This document shows positions 49,967 to 59,059 of a DNA stretch of 64,000 bases, one piece after another. Position 1 is the first letter of the stretch, and every line of letters begins with the position of its first letter. The notes under the pieces are model-generated. The model was not told the origin of the DNA. It made no database searches and saw only the letters and a program-made list of their open reading frames with translations. This stretch comes from CAWBUW01 sp963792075 (GTDB lineage: Bacteria > Chloroflexota > Anaerolineae > Anaerolineales > UBA4823), in assembly GCA_963792075.1 (NCBI GenBank), contig CAWBUW010000002.1:620001-684000 (forward strand). The letters are read 5' to 3'. The position numbers were made by a program, and so were the translations under genes.

Positions 49967-50923
49967 TTATTTTTCGATTTCAATTCGGCCGCGAGTGTAA
50001 AAATAAATGCCCCCGGCGATCAGGAAAAGGAAGGGCAGGATCACCAGGCCAGCTTCGGGTCCAAATGCGCCTCCGGTGATGATCTCGGGACCGGTAATGT
50101 TCGACTGCAAAATGTGGAAAGACGACGAAGAACCGCTGACCGGAAAGCCAAAGACAACGCCTTCAAAGAAGTTGTTACCGATGTGGATGCCGATCGGCAG
50201 CCATAGCTGGTGTGTGCGTACATAGGCATACCCCAACAGCAGGCCAGCCATGGTTATGCCGGCAGCGCCGGCAAGAGTAGCATTCGGGTTGGTGATGTGC
50301 GCGATGCCGAAGAAAAAAGACGGGATTACAACCGCCCAGAACAGGCTCAAGCCGTCTTTTAAATTCTGTAGTAAGTAACCCCGGAATACCAACTCTTCCC
50401 ACCAGGAACCGAAGATTTTCAAAAGGAATCCTATCAGCAGGCCGCTGGCGATGTTCGTTAATGCCACGCCGGACCAATCTACCGGATTGGACTGGACCCA
50501 ACCTGCTTTCAGCAGCAAAAGATAAATTAATGCATAAACCAAACCCATACTGAGGATACCGAACATCAGGTCCGCTGCGGTGCGCCGGTTCAGGGTTAAG
50601 CCCAGGCTGGCAATGCTGCGCCGGTCTATCCAAATCCGGGCCAGGAAGACCAGGATCGTCGCAATCAGAGATTGGAGCAGCACAAACAGTGGAAAGCCTG
50701 ATAACACTCTGGCCAGGAACGAGGATGGCGCCAGGTTAGACGATAGGTCTTGTAGAATCATATTTCCAGACAGAAAGACCACAATCGCCAGCAGGGTGAT
50801 CAGGATGCGCCACACTGCTCGCAAGCGTTGATCGCCCGGTGAAAAGAAAATCCATTCGAGTCGACCCCGCACCTCAATGCGGTAGTTTGTTGCTGGATCG
50901 GACAAGGGCTTCACGTTATTCAT
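49967..50923 (-). CDS. CPBP-family intramembrane glutamic protease (downstream of a pair)
   Basis: A 318-residue multi-pass protein with the CAAX-protease/bacteriocin-processing motifs: SWWEELVFRGYLL (E-E-x3-R), PSFFFGIAHITNP (F-x3-H) and GIHIGNNFFEG (H-x3-N). ATG 50923 lies behind AAGGAG and overlaps the preceding CPBP gene by eight bases. Such proteases process prenylated or secreted peptides and can give bacteriocin self-immunity. No peptide precursor was recognised nearby. Confidence 0.9.
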   Translation of the reverse strand: MNNVKPLSDPATNYRIEVRGRLEWIFFSPGDQRLRAVWRILITLLAIVVFLSGNMILQDLSSNLAPSSFLARVLSGFPLFVLLQSLIATILVFLARIWIDRRSIASLGLTLNRRTAADLMFGILSMGLVYALIYLLLLKAGWVQSNPVDWSGVALTNIASGLLIGFLLKIFGSWWEELVFRGYLLQNLKDGLSLFWAVVIPSFFFGIAHITNPNATLAGAAGITMAGLLLGYAYVRTHQLWLPIGIHIGNNFFEGVVFGFPVSGSSSSFHILQSNITGPEIITGGAFGPEAGLVILPFLFLIAGGIYFYTRGRIEIEK

Positions 50924-51869
50924 GCTCCTTTTCTTTTTGATAGAAATAATCCTCCAATACGCCAAGCAGATTCTTGTAGAACAAGATGATAGCCACAATA
51001 ACCATCGTCAGTGCCAGCCCGAGGTTGGCAAGCAATTGGTTTTGTGGCACAACGAAATAAGAGAACGCCGAAGCAGAATTGTTCATCACGATATGAGCGA
51101 ACGCTGTGACCCATACACTGCGGCTCTTGGCATAGACATATAGCAGGTAAATAAAAGTACACATCGAACCAATTCCCAGGATGAAGAAATTCAGAACGCT
51201 TTCCCCAGCAGACATTTCGACAGTTTGAGGAGCGATCAAGGCAACAGGCCAGTGCCAGGCATACCAGATCAAACCGCCTATGAAAATACCTACCCAGGGT
51301 TTGATGCGATACAAAGCGGGAAACATGAAACCGCGATGTCCAAACTCCTCCCCAAAACCGGTGATAATCCCCGGCAAGATATTGAAGACAGTCAATCCTC
51401 CCAAAAAGTAAACCATCAGCATCATCTGGGGCGTGAAACCGGGTGGTAGGCCGGCTGCCATATCCTCTCCTACCGCGGCAAATTGCTCCGCCAGGCGCCC
51501 GAGGAACACATTTCCGGTGAAGTCCCAAGTAATCGCGCCAAACAAAGTGAAAAAAATGTATGAAAGGATCGTAATCGCTATCGAGATCAGCCAGTATTTT
51601 CCATAATCGCTGAGACGCCCGAGCCTGAGGTTGGCATCCTTGAATCTATTTTCATAGAAGAATAAGCGTGTAATGATCGCGGCGATGGCAGGCGTCAGCA
51701 TGTATGCCTGTGCCAGGTACCTTCCTTGTTCGCCCATCGACTTTGCGCCAATGATCCAGGCAGTGGAAAGGATCATTAAAATAACAAAGTATATTATGAG
51801 TGATTTATGCTTCGTTAGACCCCCCTTTTTTGAGATTAATTGCGGGGTATTTCTTACATATGGAGACAT
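50916..51869 (-). CDS. CPBP-family intramembrane glutamic protease (upstream of a pair)
   Basis: A 317-residue protein with about eight helices. GFGEEFGHRGFMFPAL carries E-E-x3-R, IWYAWHWPVALIAP the F/W-x3-H element, and AHIVMNNSASAF the late H-x3-N. The catalytic residues seem complete. It is a distant relative of, not a copy of, its overlapping partner. Start ATG 51869 follows a GGAAAAAG-type weak site. Confidence 0.88.
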   Translation of the reverse strand: MSPYVRNTPQLISKKGGLTKHKSLIIYFVILMILSTAWIIGAKSMGEQGRYLAQAYMLTPAIAAIITRLFFYENRFKDANLRLGRLSDYGKYWLISIAITILSYIFFTLFGAITWDFTGNVFLGRLAEQFAAVGEDMAAGLPPGFTPQMMLMVYFLGGLTVFNILPGIITGFGEEFGHRGFMFPALYRIKPWVGIFIGGLIWYAWHWPVALIAPQTVEMSAGESVLNFFILGIGSMCTFIYLLYVYAKSRSVWVTAFAHIVMNNSASAFSYFVVPQNQLLANLGLALTMVIVAIILFYKNLLGVLEDYFYQKEKEHE

Positions 51870-51914
51870 TTTCTTTTTCCTCTTTTTGATTGCATTCTAT
51901 GACCCGAAACAAAA

Positions 51915-51944
51915 AAAAGAACCACATGAATATGTGGTTCTTTT
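51915..51944 (-). terminator. Intrinsic terminator, minus strand
   Basis: AAAAGAACCACAT (51915-51927) pairs with ATGTGGTTCTTTT (51932-51944) around GAAT. On the minus strand the stem is followed by eight U residues. It ends transcription from the truncated gene at 52134-52596, ahead of the CPBP pair. Confidence 0.85.
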
Positions 51945-52133
51945 GGGTTGGAATATGTGGTTTCTCTGGAATGGAATATGCGGTTGCGCTGTCCGGCTCA
52001 GATCAAATTCATCCCTTGGGCCTGCTCGATCGCCTGCACCCGGTAGGAAAAGTACTGTGTTCGTTTTCAAGTTTATGGATTAGCTTCATTTCGTCGTAAA
52101 ACTTCTTATAGGGTTTTGAGTATTCAATTTCAC

Positions 52134-52596
52134 CTACGGCGTCAAAGTTGCGGTTGGCATTGGTATCGCAGGTACAGTTACGGTTGGCGGTTGATACATG
52201 CCATAGCCAGCCCAAGGTTTGTAATACGGGTCAGACTCCTACATTTAGCCTGCCCGCACCACAGCTAAAAAGGAACCAGGAGACGTTTGGTTCTGTGAGA
52301 CAATCAGAACTCGCAATACCGTTTTCCTCTAAAGCAGGCATTACTTGATCAAATTGGGTCTCTCCAGCTCGAATTCCGAAGACACATGGCGCGGAACATG
52401 GTATGCCAGATAGGACGCCCCCGTCGCCAATATTTATTGCGTATATGACACTGTAATAAAACCTTATTATAGAGGCCGGATCCTTCTGATAGGCGAACCA
52501 GAGCAAAGCCATTGCGATAACCAGGAATGATACTCCTCCTCCGAGTATAAACCGACCCCATTTCACAGATTTGCCTGGTGGAAGAGAATTGGTCAT
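52134..52596 (-). pseudogene. Eroded membrane-anchored/lipoprotein-like gene
   Basis: From ATG 52596 the frame gives 121 residues with one membrane helix (FILGGGVSFLVIAMALLWFAY) and a Cys-containing domain (GIPCSAPCVFGIRAGETQFD) and stops at 52231. Just beyond, another frame reads SDPYYKPWAGYGMYQPP and the Pro/Thr tail TVTVPAIPMPTATLTP to a stop at 52134, the kind of end expected for such proteins. A frameshift and loss of the middle domain are therefore likely. Function unknown. The 52009-52230 stretch contains no other gene. Confidence 0.5.
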
Positions 52597-52650
52597 AAGA
52601 GGCTCTTTCCATTTTCGAAACGGGACCAGAATTTTGAGCGGACAAAGCCG

Positions 52651-52697
52651 GTTTAACGTGAGCGGAACGAAACGTCCGCTTGATGCGTTGTTGGCTT
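52651..52697 (-). other. attC-like recombination site after the methyltransferase gene
   Basis: On the minus strand it reads AGCCAAC (inverse core), AACGCATCAAGCGGA, a short loop, TCCGCTCAC and GTTAAAC (52657-52651), which fits the core consensus GTTRRRY perfectly. AGCGGA and TCCGCT pair. It begins five bases from the methyltransferase stop codon. GTTGGCTTGCCTTTAC at 52690-52705 is the inverted copy of the cassette's other end at 53493-53509. Confidence 0.65.
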
Positions 52698-52701
52698 GCC
52701 T

Positions 52702-53475
52702 TTACGACGGTTTAGAAGCCCGAACGATCAAGGTTGTTGGTATCAATTGGGCGCGGGGAACTGAATACCAGTTTTCAGGTGCATAATCCTTCTCTCCGGC
52801 AATATTAATGTTAACTTCACTTTCTATGAACCGTTCAACAATCAATCCGGCATCAGCAATTGCATTGATGTATGTAGAAAGTTTACGAGGCTGCAAAACA
52901 ACCTCGACACCCTTCCAAGAAGGGTTGATTTCAGGATTCTCGTCGAGGTAGGAAAGCGAAAAGAAATATTTCTTGGAATTGGCGTCATATTCTAGACAGT
53001 GATAAACGGGATGTTCCCAACTAAACACGAACTTCCCCCCTGGTTTCAAATAAGAATAAATCAAAGAAAGCGTGTATGGTAAATTAGGTGTCCAGCCTAA
53101 AGAATAAATGGAAACCACCAAGTCAAAATAGGATTCCGGTATTCCTGGATTTTCATCCATAGATGCCAAAAATAACTTAGCCGGTATATTTTCTTGGTCT
53201 AGTAATTCGCGTGTAAGGCGGAGTTGTTCTTGGGCTAAATCAATTCCCCACAATTCACTTGCCTGCTTGTCTTTCCACAAATAAGAAAGGGTACGCCCAT
53301 TGCCACAGCCTAACTCTAATACGGATTTGCCCTGTAGATTATCAATTAGCTGTAACTCTAGCTCTGTAGCTGCAAGAGGTCCGTACTTGGGCAGCACCGT
53401 GCCATAAAACTGTGGGGCAACACTGTTCCAGCCTTTTTGATTAATGGTCACTATATCGTTTCTGGAAATAGGCAT
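52702..53475 (-). CDS. Class I SAM-dependent methyltransferase
   Basis: A 257-residue methyltransferase. Motif I is SVLELGCGNGRTLSYLW (about 60-76), the acidic motif II is ELWGIDLAQEQL, and post-I motifs are FDLVVSIYSLGW and YLKPGGKFVFSWEHPV. It belongs to the broad UbiE/Methyltransf_11 group; the substrate is not evident. ATG 53475 is preceded by AAGGAG. It is bounded by a cassette-type left end (53493-53509) and an attC-like site (52651-52697). Confidence 0.9.
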   Translation of the reverse strand: MPISRNDIVTINQKGWNSVAPQFYGTVLPKYGPLAATELELQLIDNLQGKSVLELGCGNGRTLSYLWKDKQASELWGIDLAQEQLRLTRELLDQENIPAKLFLASMDENPGIPESYFDLVVSIYSLGWTPNLPYTLSLIYSYLKPGGKFVFSWEHPVYHCLEYDANSKKYFFSLSYLDENPEINPSWKGVEVVLQPRKLSTYINAIADAGLIVERFIESEVNINIAGEKDYAPENWYSVPRAQLIPTTLIVRASKPS

Positions 53476-53492
53476 TTTTTCTCCTTCCTTAT

Positions 53493-53509
53493 GTAAAGGG
53501 CAAGCCAAC
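53493..53509 (-). repeat. Cassette-type left boundary of the methyltransferase gene
   Basis: Minus-strand GTTGGCTTGCCCTTTAC is the inverted copy (one extra base) of GTTGGCTTGCCTTTAC at 52690-52705. The bases before it (GACGCTCACC) resemble the L' end of the attC-like site at 52651-52697, as expected for a preceding cassette's attC. Confidence 0.6.
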
Positions 53510-53542
53510 GGTGAGCGTCACTGGCGCTGGGGCGGGCGTGGG

Positions 53543-53638
53543 CAAGGTTTAGGAGCAGGAAAAACTCGATGCCAGAAAAATGCTTGAAAATGCGGCAGAA
53601 TCCCACCCAGGTTTGTACCCTGCATGATGGGGGCCATC
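53543..53638. repeat. Direct repeat A flanking the Z1 gene
   Basis: Identical for 44 bases (53543-53586, CAAGGTTTAGGAGCAGG and onward) to 56556-56599 and similar through GCCATC at 53638. Same orientation. In the minus-strand frame both read KHFSGIEFFLLLNL, so they may come from one lost gene or element. Confidence 0.85.
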
Positions 53639-53726
53639 CTATTTTGAGGACAGAAGTATACTCCGAAATGGCACACGTAAGCCATAAGTTAAGAATGCGC
53701 CGAAAGAAGTGTAGGTACGCAAACAT

Positions 53727-54022
53727 TTGAAGCGTATTAGCGGTGTAGACTTGACAGCCGTGCATGGGATCAGTGCTTCTCTGGCACAAAGGATTGTGAT
53801 CAAAGTTGGAACCGATATGAGCAAATTCCCTAACGAGAAGTACTTCTGTTCGTGGCTTGGATTGGCGCCGAAGCATGAAATATCGGGTGGCAAGATACTA
53901 AAGAACCAAATGATCAAAACTCGGTGGATTATGGACCCTTGAGTGTGCAGGAATACGAAAAACACTATCGAGAGCAATAGATCAAATACCTTGAGAAAAA
54001 GGCAGCCAGGCTTGGCTTCCAA
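53727..54022 (+). pseudogene. IS110-family transposase remnant with internal deletion
   Basis: The frame KRISGVDLTAVHGISASLAQRIV ... TDMSKFPNEKYFCSWLGLAPKHEISGG is the Transposase_20 region of an IS110-type enzyme. After KNQMIKT it jumps to the extreme C-terminal end (tggacccttgagtgtgcaggaatac), so about 65 codons present in the copy at 60057 are missing. The 5' two thirds of the gene, including the DEDD domain, are absent. The rest of 53640-54207 has no gene. Confidence 0.8.
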
Positions 54023-54207
54023 CTCACCCCAAAGGAGCGTCCGGTAGGCCGGTGTTAGCCCGCTGCTGTTACCAGATTCCGACCTGCAGGCGACAAAGCA
54101 CCACCCCATTAACCTCAACAGGAAGCATAGTTCATCAAACATGAAACTATTTTGTGATACCAAACATAGTGAAGAATTTCTGTTTTCTCTTCAGCAAAAC
54201 ATATAAC

Positions 54208-56400
54208 TTAGATGCCGATGTGCGGTGGGCTACTCTCATCGACATCACTTGCAAACACCACAGTCTGCATGTGTCTAGGCATATACAGAACAGGCCACCA
54301 AAAAGGACAATCTAGCCACCCTTGTTCTTTCTTTCCATTCTGACGGAAGAGCATAAGCATCGGAATGTTTTGCGCGTAAGTGTCGGCGATCTTGCCTTCA
54401 ACATGTATCGTGTCGGGTCTATCTTGGAACCTGCCTCCAGGTCTCAGTCGCACAATATCGCGATCTCGACGAACGAGACACCAAATCTTGCCACGTTCAC
54501 CAATGTTCGTTGTATTCCGTGCCAAATACTCCATACTCGCTTTGAAAGCGTCAATGTTCCAATCGTACCCGTCTTCTTTAAATTCAAGAGTTGTATTTAT
54601 CATATCGATTAGCGTCTTAGCTTCTTCTACCTTAATCAGAATAGGCTCACTAGAAGTTGGGGCAACTTGAACGTGTGCAACGAGTGAATCGATGCCTTGA
54701 ATTTTCTTGTAAATGTGAGTCTTATAGCCCGTCTGGAAACCAACAGGCAGCATGCGTTTGTGCGGACGGAGAGTAGTGATAGAGGACAGAACGATTTTGT
54801 TGGGCGAACAAGGTATGATTTGACTCTTTTCATCTTTCCGAATGAACACTACTCCTGCATCTTGTACACCAGATTCGAATTCAGCTCGAAGAGCAGAGTC
54901 AAACTCGTGAATATTCTTCATCACTTGGTAGATTTGAGCAGTGGTGTAAAACCGAGTGACTGCAAGATCTTCAATGGGTCGTGCACCATACATTCGTGAG
55001 TGTTGCAACACAGTGTCTTGTTGAAATCGACCAGGGTTGCGACCATAGAAGAAGCCAATAAGGTTCGTAATGGTCAAACCGCGATCAATAATTTGCCCGC
55101 CAATAAATATATTCAGCGGTGTTCGTAGTTTGAGTTGACCGTTTTCGTCAAGTAAAACTTTGATGTCAGCTTCTGAGTTCACCTTGTCTATATTCACAGA
55201 TGGTAAATTAGCTTTCACCTCTTCTAAGACATATCCATATTCCGGCAGAAAACAGCCCATATTCTCGATAGATTGCGAGAGATTCTTGTAAGAGTTTTCG
55301 ATAAGATGATCGAGCAGTATAGAATCAGAATCAATTGTAGCATTGAGTTTCTCTAAGAGCTCAGACACAATATTTACTTGCCAACTGTGAGTTTGTTTGC
55401 TGCGCTCTGTATGCACAATGAAACTATATTTCTTAAGACGTTCCCTTTTTTCTTGGCTTTGCAACCGGAGAATGCAGCCACCCACTATAAAATTTACTAT
55501 GGCATTACGGAGTGACTGTACCACACTGCTATAGAGCACATCTTCAATTTTAAATACTCTCCTGTCGCCCCGTTTCAATATTCCAAGCTCTTGCTGGGTT
55601 ACGGGTTGATGCAAAAACGATGCCACAGAACCCTGTTTCTCACTCTCTTCAAAGTAATATTCGCCACCGATGTACTTCGCATGGACTGGCACCAATTCAG
55701 TAAATGCAGGCCGAATCGGTTTGAAGAATTCACCAGTAACCTCGATCTTGGGTTCCTTTGGTTGTAGATATAGAGAATATGGGGTTGCTGTGACTTGAAG
55801 AAAACTGGACTTTGCAAGCTTCTTACGAAGTGTATCTATCTGCTGAGAAATCTTATTAATCTTGATGCCTTCGTTTCGCGTAACACTAAATCCAACGCTA
55901 GCGAAGTCTGCTTCATCATCGATGATCAAAATACATCGTTGTGCCAAGCTTGAATTAGTTTGAAACAATGATGTGTCTAATCGACGAAGATTGTCATCTT
56001 CTTTCTTGCAAACAATGATTATCTTTTGATTCATCTCATAACGTGTCAATCTCGTTGGCATGTGCATCACGTCGTATATTTGAATCTCCTCTTCGTCTAA
56101 GAACGCGTGAAAGTCTTTTCTTAGCCGCTCATAAGTCTGTTGAGTAAGTGCAACTGTTCCTTTCGTCAGGACAATCGCAACCTCATAGCCATTATCAAAT
56201 GCTAAGGCAACAATCCCGAAAAAAGTCTTGGTCTTTCCACTCTGGATTTTCCCAAGTAACATTCCGGGCCGATCGGCTGTTGTGGCAACTTGCAGTAATT
56301 GCCTTACAGTTTTCTCAATACAAGCTTTGGATTCAGGAGCGTACTCATGCATCGACATAAACCGGCCGTAAATTGATCCATCGAGGGTAATGCTATTCAC
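54208..56400 (-). CDS. Z1-domain P-loop ATPase (restriction/defence-associated)
   Basis: A 730-residue protein with an SF2-like ATPase core. Walker A is MLLGKIQSGKTKTFFG (about 47-62), Walker B CILIIDDEADFASVGF (about 157-172), SSFLQVTATPYSLYL is motif III-like, and FIGGQIIDRGLTITNLIGFFYGR with DTVLQHSRMYGARP is the C-terminal Z1 helicase-like half. Z1 proteins usually accompany DNA methyltransferases, PD-(D/E)xK nucleases or MORC-type ATPases in defence islands, but none is seen beside this one. The start is GTG 56400, fixed by AAGGAGG five bases upstream. Low GC and flanking direct repeats suggest acquisition. Confidence 0.88.
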   Translation of the reverse strand: MNSITLDGSIYGRFMSMHEYAPESKACIEKTVRQLLQVATTADRPGMLLGKIQSGKTKTFFGIVALAFDNGYEVAIVLTKGTVALTQQTYERLRKDFHAFLDEEEIQIYDVMHMPTRLTRYEMNQKIIIVCKKEDDNLRRLDTSLFQTNSSLAQRCILIIDDEADFASVGFSVTRNEGIKINKISQQIDTLRKKLAKSSFLQVTATPYSLYLQPKEPKIEVTGEFFKPIRPAFTELVPVHAKYIGGEYYFEESEKQGSVASFLHQPVTQQELGILKRGDRRVFKIEDVLYSSVVQSLRNAIVNFIVGGCILRLQSQEKRERLKKYSFIVHTERSKQTHSWQVNIVSELLEKLNATIDSDSILLDHLIENSYKNLSQSIENMGCFLPEYGYVLEEVKANLPSVNIDKVNSEADIKVLLDENGQLKLRTPLNIFIGGQIIDRGLTITNLIGFFYGRNPGRFQQDTVLQHSRMYGARPIEDLAVTRFYTTAQIYQVMKNIHEFDSALRAEFESGVQDAGVVFIRKDEKSQIIPCSPNKIVLSSITTLRPHKRMLPVGFQTGYKTHIYKKIQGIDSLVAHVQVAPTSSEPILIKVEEAKTLIDMINTTLEFKEDGYDWNIDAFKASMEYLARNTTNIGERGKIWCLVRRDRDIVRLRPGGRFQDRPDTIHVEGKIADTYAQNIPMLMLFRQNGKKEQGWLDCPFWWPVLYMPRHMQTVVFASDVDESSPPHIGI

Positions 56401-56555
56401 AATGACCTCCTTAATCGTTCACATAATATCGGTGCTCTTCTGCGGCAAGTCTTACGTGGCAAAAATCGTATATCCGGCTTCAGGGTGGCAGGCGACATCC
56501 AGTTCCCGGACCATGACCGGCCCGAACGTCAGGCGGGCGTTATTATATGCATGGA

Positions 56556-56654
56556 CAAGGTTTAGGAGCAGGAAAAACTCGATGCCAGAAAAATGCTTGG
56601 AATTGCCGCAAAATCCCCAGCGTCCGGTGCACCACATCATGGTGGCGGGCCATC
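56556..56654. repeat. Direct repeat B flanking the Z1 gene
   Basis: Second copy of repeat A (44 identical bases at 56556-56599, weaker similarity to 56654). The segment between the copies contains the Z1 gene and an IS110 remnant. The 56401-56698 interval has no other recognisable gene. Confidence 0.85.
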
Positions 56655-57292
56655 ATTTTTTCGAAAGGTCACTTATCCGTGTCCTGAGAACGCGGTGTGT
56701 GCGACCTGTTCGCCCGAAACTGTCTGAAAGGATAGGGGCTGGGCGACGGAAGTCGCTTGACTTTCGTAACTGCATATCCATGCAGGTAATGATACTGCGC
56801 AAGCGGTATCTCATCAACCCCTGCCTCCCTGGTGAACGGGAGACAGCCCCTTCCCTCGGCGTGCGCCTGGTAAACGCGGGTCGAAAGCGGGAAGAAAAGC
56901 CGGAAAAGTCAAACCGGATGACCGGACTGGCCGGGAAAGCGACTATGGATAAGACAACTGAAGATGCATTGAGGTGTCGTAATTCTCAACTAGCCAAAGC
57001 CGGATGACAGGCTGGCCCCAAAAGGGAAAGGTTTCAAGGCTCGTCGGGCACACTGCCGATAGCGTTCACTCATAACGAAACCCGGCATAAAGCATCATCC
57101 TAACGTCGCGCGAAATGGATGTGCGGAACAGAGTAACCCGTTTGACGCTCTCCAGCAGTGGAGCAGGCAACCAGCCGCAAGCCAGAACGGGAGAGATTGC
57201 CCAAGAAGCAAAAGCCCCAGGGAAAGCCAGGGGATACGCAGACGTGGGCGCGGATAACAGGAAGGTAAAGGTACTGGCAGAGGTCAGGTCTT

Positions 57293-58928
57293 ATGGCAGA
57301 CGAAGTAACTCGTACTGAAGACTGGAAAACCCTCCCGTGGAAGAAATTTCAGCGGAATGTTTTTCGCCTCCAAAAGCGCATTTATCAAGCCCAACTCCGT
57401 GACGACTTCAAGCGTGTTCGCGGGCTGCAACGGCTACTGCTTCGTTCTTATTCAGCAAGATGCCTGGCAGTACGGCAGGTATCGCAAGACAACAAGGGGA
57501 AGAAAACCCCTGGCGTGGATGGGCTTGCCCGTCTGACGCCGCTCCAGCGAATGCGGATGGTGGGGAAGCTGCGCACTTTCAGCACGTCTCCGGCTCCCAT
57601 TCGCCGGGTCTACATCCCGAAAGCCAGTAATCCAAACGAAAGAAGACCGCTCGGAATACCCATTATGTACGACCGGGCCGAACAGGCCCTGGTCAAGCTG
57701 GCACTCGAGCCAGAATGGGAGGCTCGCTTTGAACCGAACAGTTATGGTTTTAGACCGGGCCGCAGTCCTCATGACGCCATCGAAGCCATCGTCAGCAATA
57801 TCTGCCACAAACCCAAGTACGTGCTAGAGGCAGACATCGAAAAATGCTTCGACCGGATCGACCATCGAGCCTTGTTAACCAAACTAAACAGTTTATCGAT
57901 CATCAACCGACAGGTGCGCGGCTGGCTGAAAGCGGGTATCTTTGAAGATGGGGAAATCTTCCCATCCGAAGCAGGTACACCGCAAGGCGGCATAGCTTCG
58001 CCTACTGCTCGCCAACATCGCACTACACGGTCTCGAAACCGCCATCACTACCGCCTTCGGGAAAAAGCACCGGGTCGTGGTCATTCGCTTCGCAGACGAT
58101 TTTGTCATCATCTGCGAAGATTTAGCGATCCTCCGGGTCGCCCAAACCCTGGCCGAAAGCTGGTTGGCATCGATGGGACTAACCCTGAAAGCCTCCAAAA
58201 CCTACATCACACACACGCTCTATGAACACGAAGGCCATATAGGTTTTGACTTCCTGGGCTTCACCGTACGTCAATTTCCGATGAGCAAGCATCACAGCAC
58301 AAAAGGCTATAAGGTCATCGTCAAGCCAAGTAAGAGGGCACAAGCGCGTCACCTGGAACAGGTGAAAACTCTCATCCACACCCATCGCGGAAGTAACCAG
58401 ACTGCGCTCATCGCCGCACTCAATCCGCGCATCCGGGGATGGACGAACTATCACCGCACATGTTCAGCGAAACGCACCTTCAATCGAATGGACCACCAGC
58501 TTTACTGGAAACTATCCAAATGGGCTAAATGGCAAAACCCGCGCAAGAGTGACGCATGGCGCAAGCAACGCTACTGGCCGCGCAAATGCAACCGCTTCGA
58601 CTTCTCAGATGGGAAAGCCACCCTCGCCAAGTATGCAGATACGCCTATCAAACGGCATGTCAAGGTACAGGGCCGCAAAACCCCGTTCGACGGGGACTGG
58701 GCCTACTGGATAGACCGGCTGGGGAGAGACCCGTCCAAACCCAAACGAGTTGTAACACTGCTGAAAAGACAAGAAGGCCGCTGTATGCTTTGCGGATTGC
58801 ACTTCATGTCAGAAGACCACATCGAAGTTCACCACCGGAACGGCAATCACAACGACAATATGCCTGCCAATCTGGTCTTGCTTCATGGTCACTGTCATGA
58901 TGAAGTCCATCGGACAAAGTGCTCGTGA
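57293..58928 (+). pseudogene. ltrA: Group II intron reverse transcriptase/maturase with HNH domain, frameshifted
   Basis: The first frame (57293-58225) encodes the N-terminal RT0-RT4 region (PIRRVYIPKASNPNERRPLGIPIMYDRAEQALV, YGFRPGRSPHDAIEAI, EADIEKCFDRIDH, GTPQGGIASP). The second frame (entered near 58003) continues LLANIALHGLE, the catalytic RFADDFVIICED, the maturase X domain and a C-terminal HNH endonuclease (CMLCGLHFMSEDHIEVHHRNG, LHGHCHDEVH). Removing one A near 58003 would rejoin SP-LLANI, so a single inserted base separates the RT domain just before the YADD-type box. As read, the protein is inactive. Confidence 0.88.
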
Positions 58929-58947
58929 CAAGAGCCTGTTTTCTGAA

Positions 58948-58981
58948 GAGCCGGATGAGGTGAAAGTCTCATGTCCGGTTC
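58948..58981 (+). ncRNA. Group II intron domain V
   Basis: GAGCCGGATGAGGTGAAAG followed by TCTCATGTCCGGTTC folds into the conserved 34-base catalytic hairpin, with GAGCCGG pairing to CCGGTTC and a GAAA-type loop. Confidence 0.9.
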
Positions 58982-59059
58982 GGGAGTGGCGGCGGGGTGA
59001 GCAATCGCCCCGCCGACCATAATTGGGCGGCTTTGAGTTGCGCCAGACATTTATTTTAT

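Larger units (their letters stand above)
56699..59020 (+). mobile_element. Group II intron
   Basis: The 5' end carries GTGCG at 56699 (GTGTG two to four bases earlier is an alternative), about 590 bases of structured leader, an intron-encoded protein gene at 57293-58928, domain V at 58948-58981, and a GC-rich domain VI ending near 59020 (CCGACCAT). The following bases TTGGGCGGCT are the core of a cassette boundary, so the intron lies in an attC-like site. Boundaries are approximate. Confidence 0.85.

Noticed and set aside
53639..54163. 174-residue minus-strand frame
   Set aside because: It is antisense to the IS110 remnant and shows no protein family features.
56390..57007. 205-residue plus-strand frame at the start of the intron
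   Set aside because: It crosses the repeat and the intron's RNA domain I, is rich in Arg/Ser, and has no domain.
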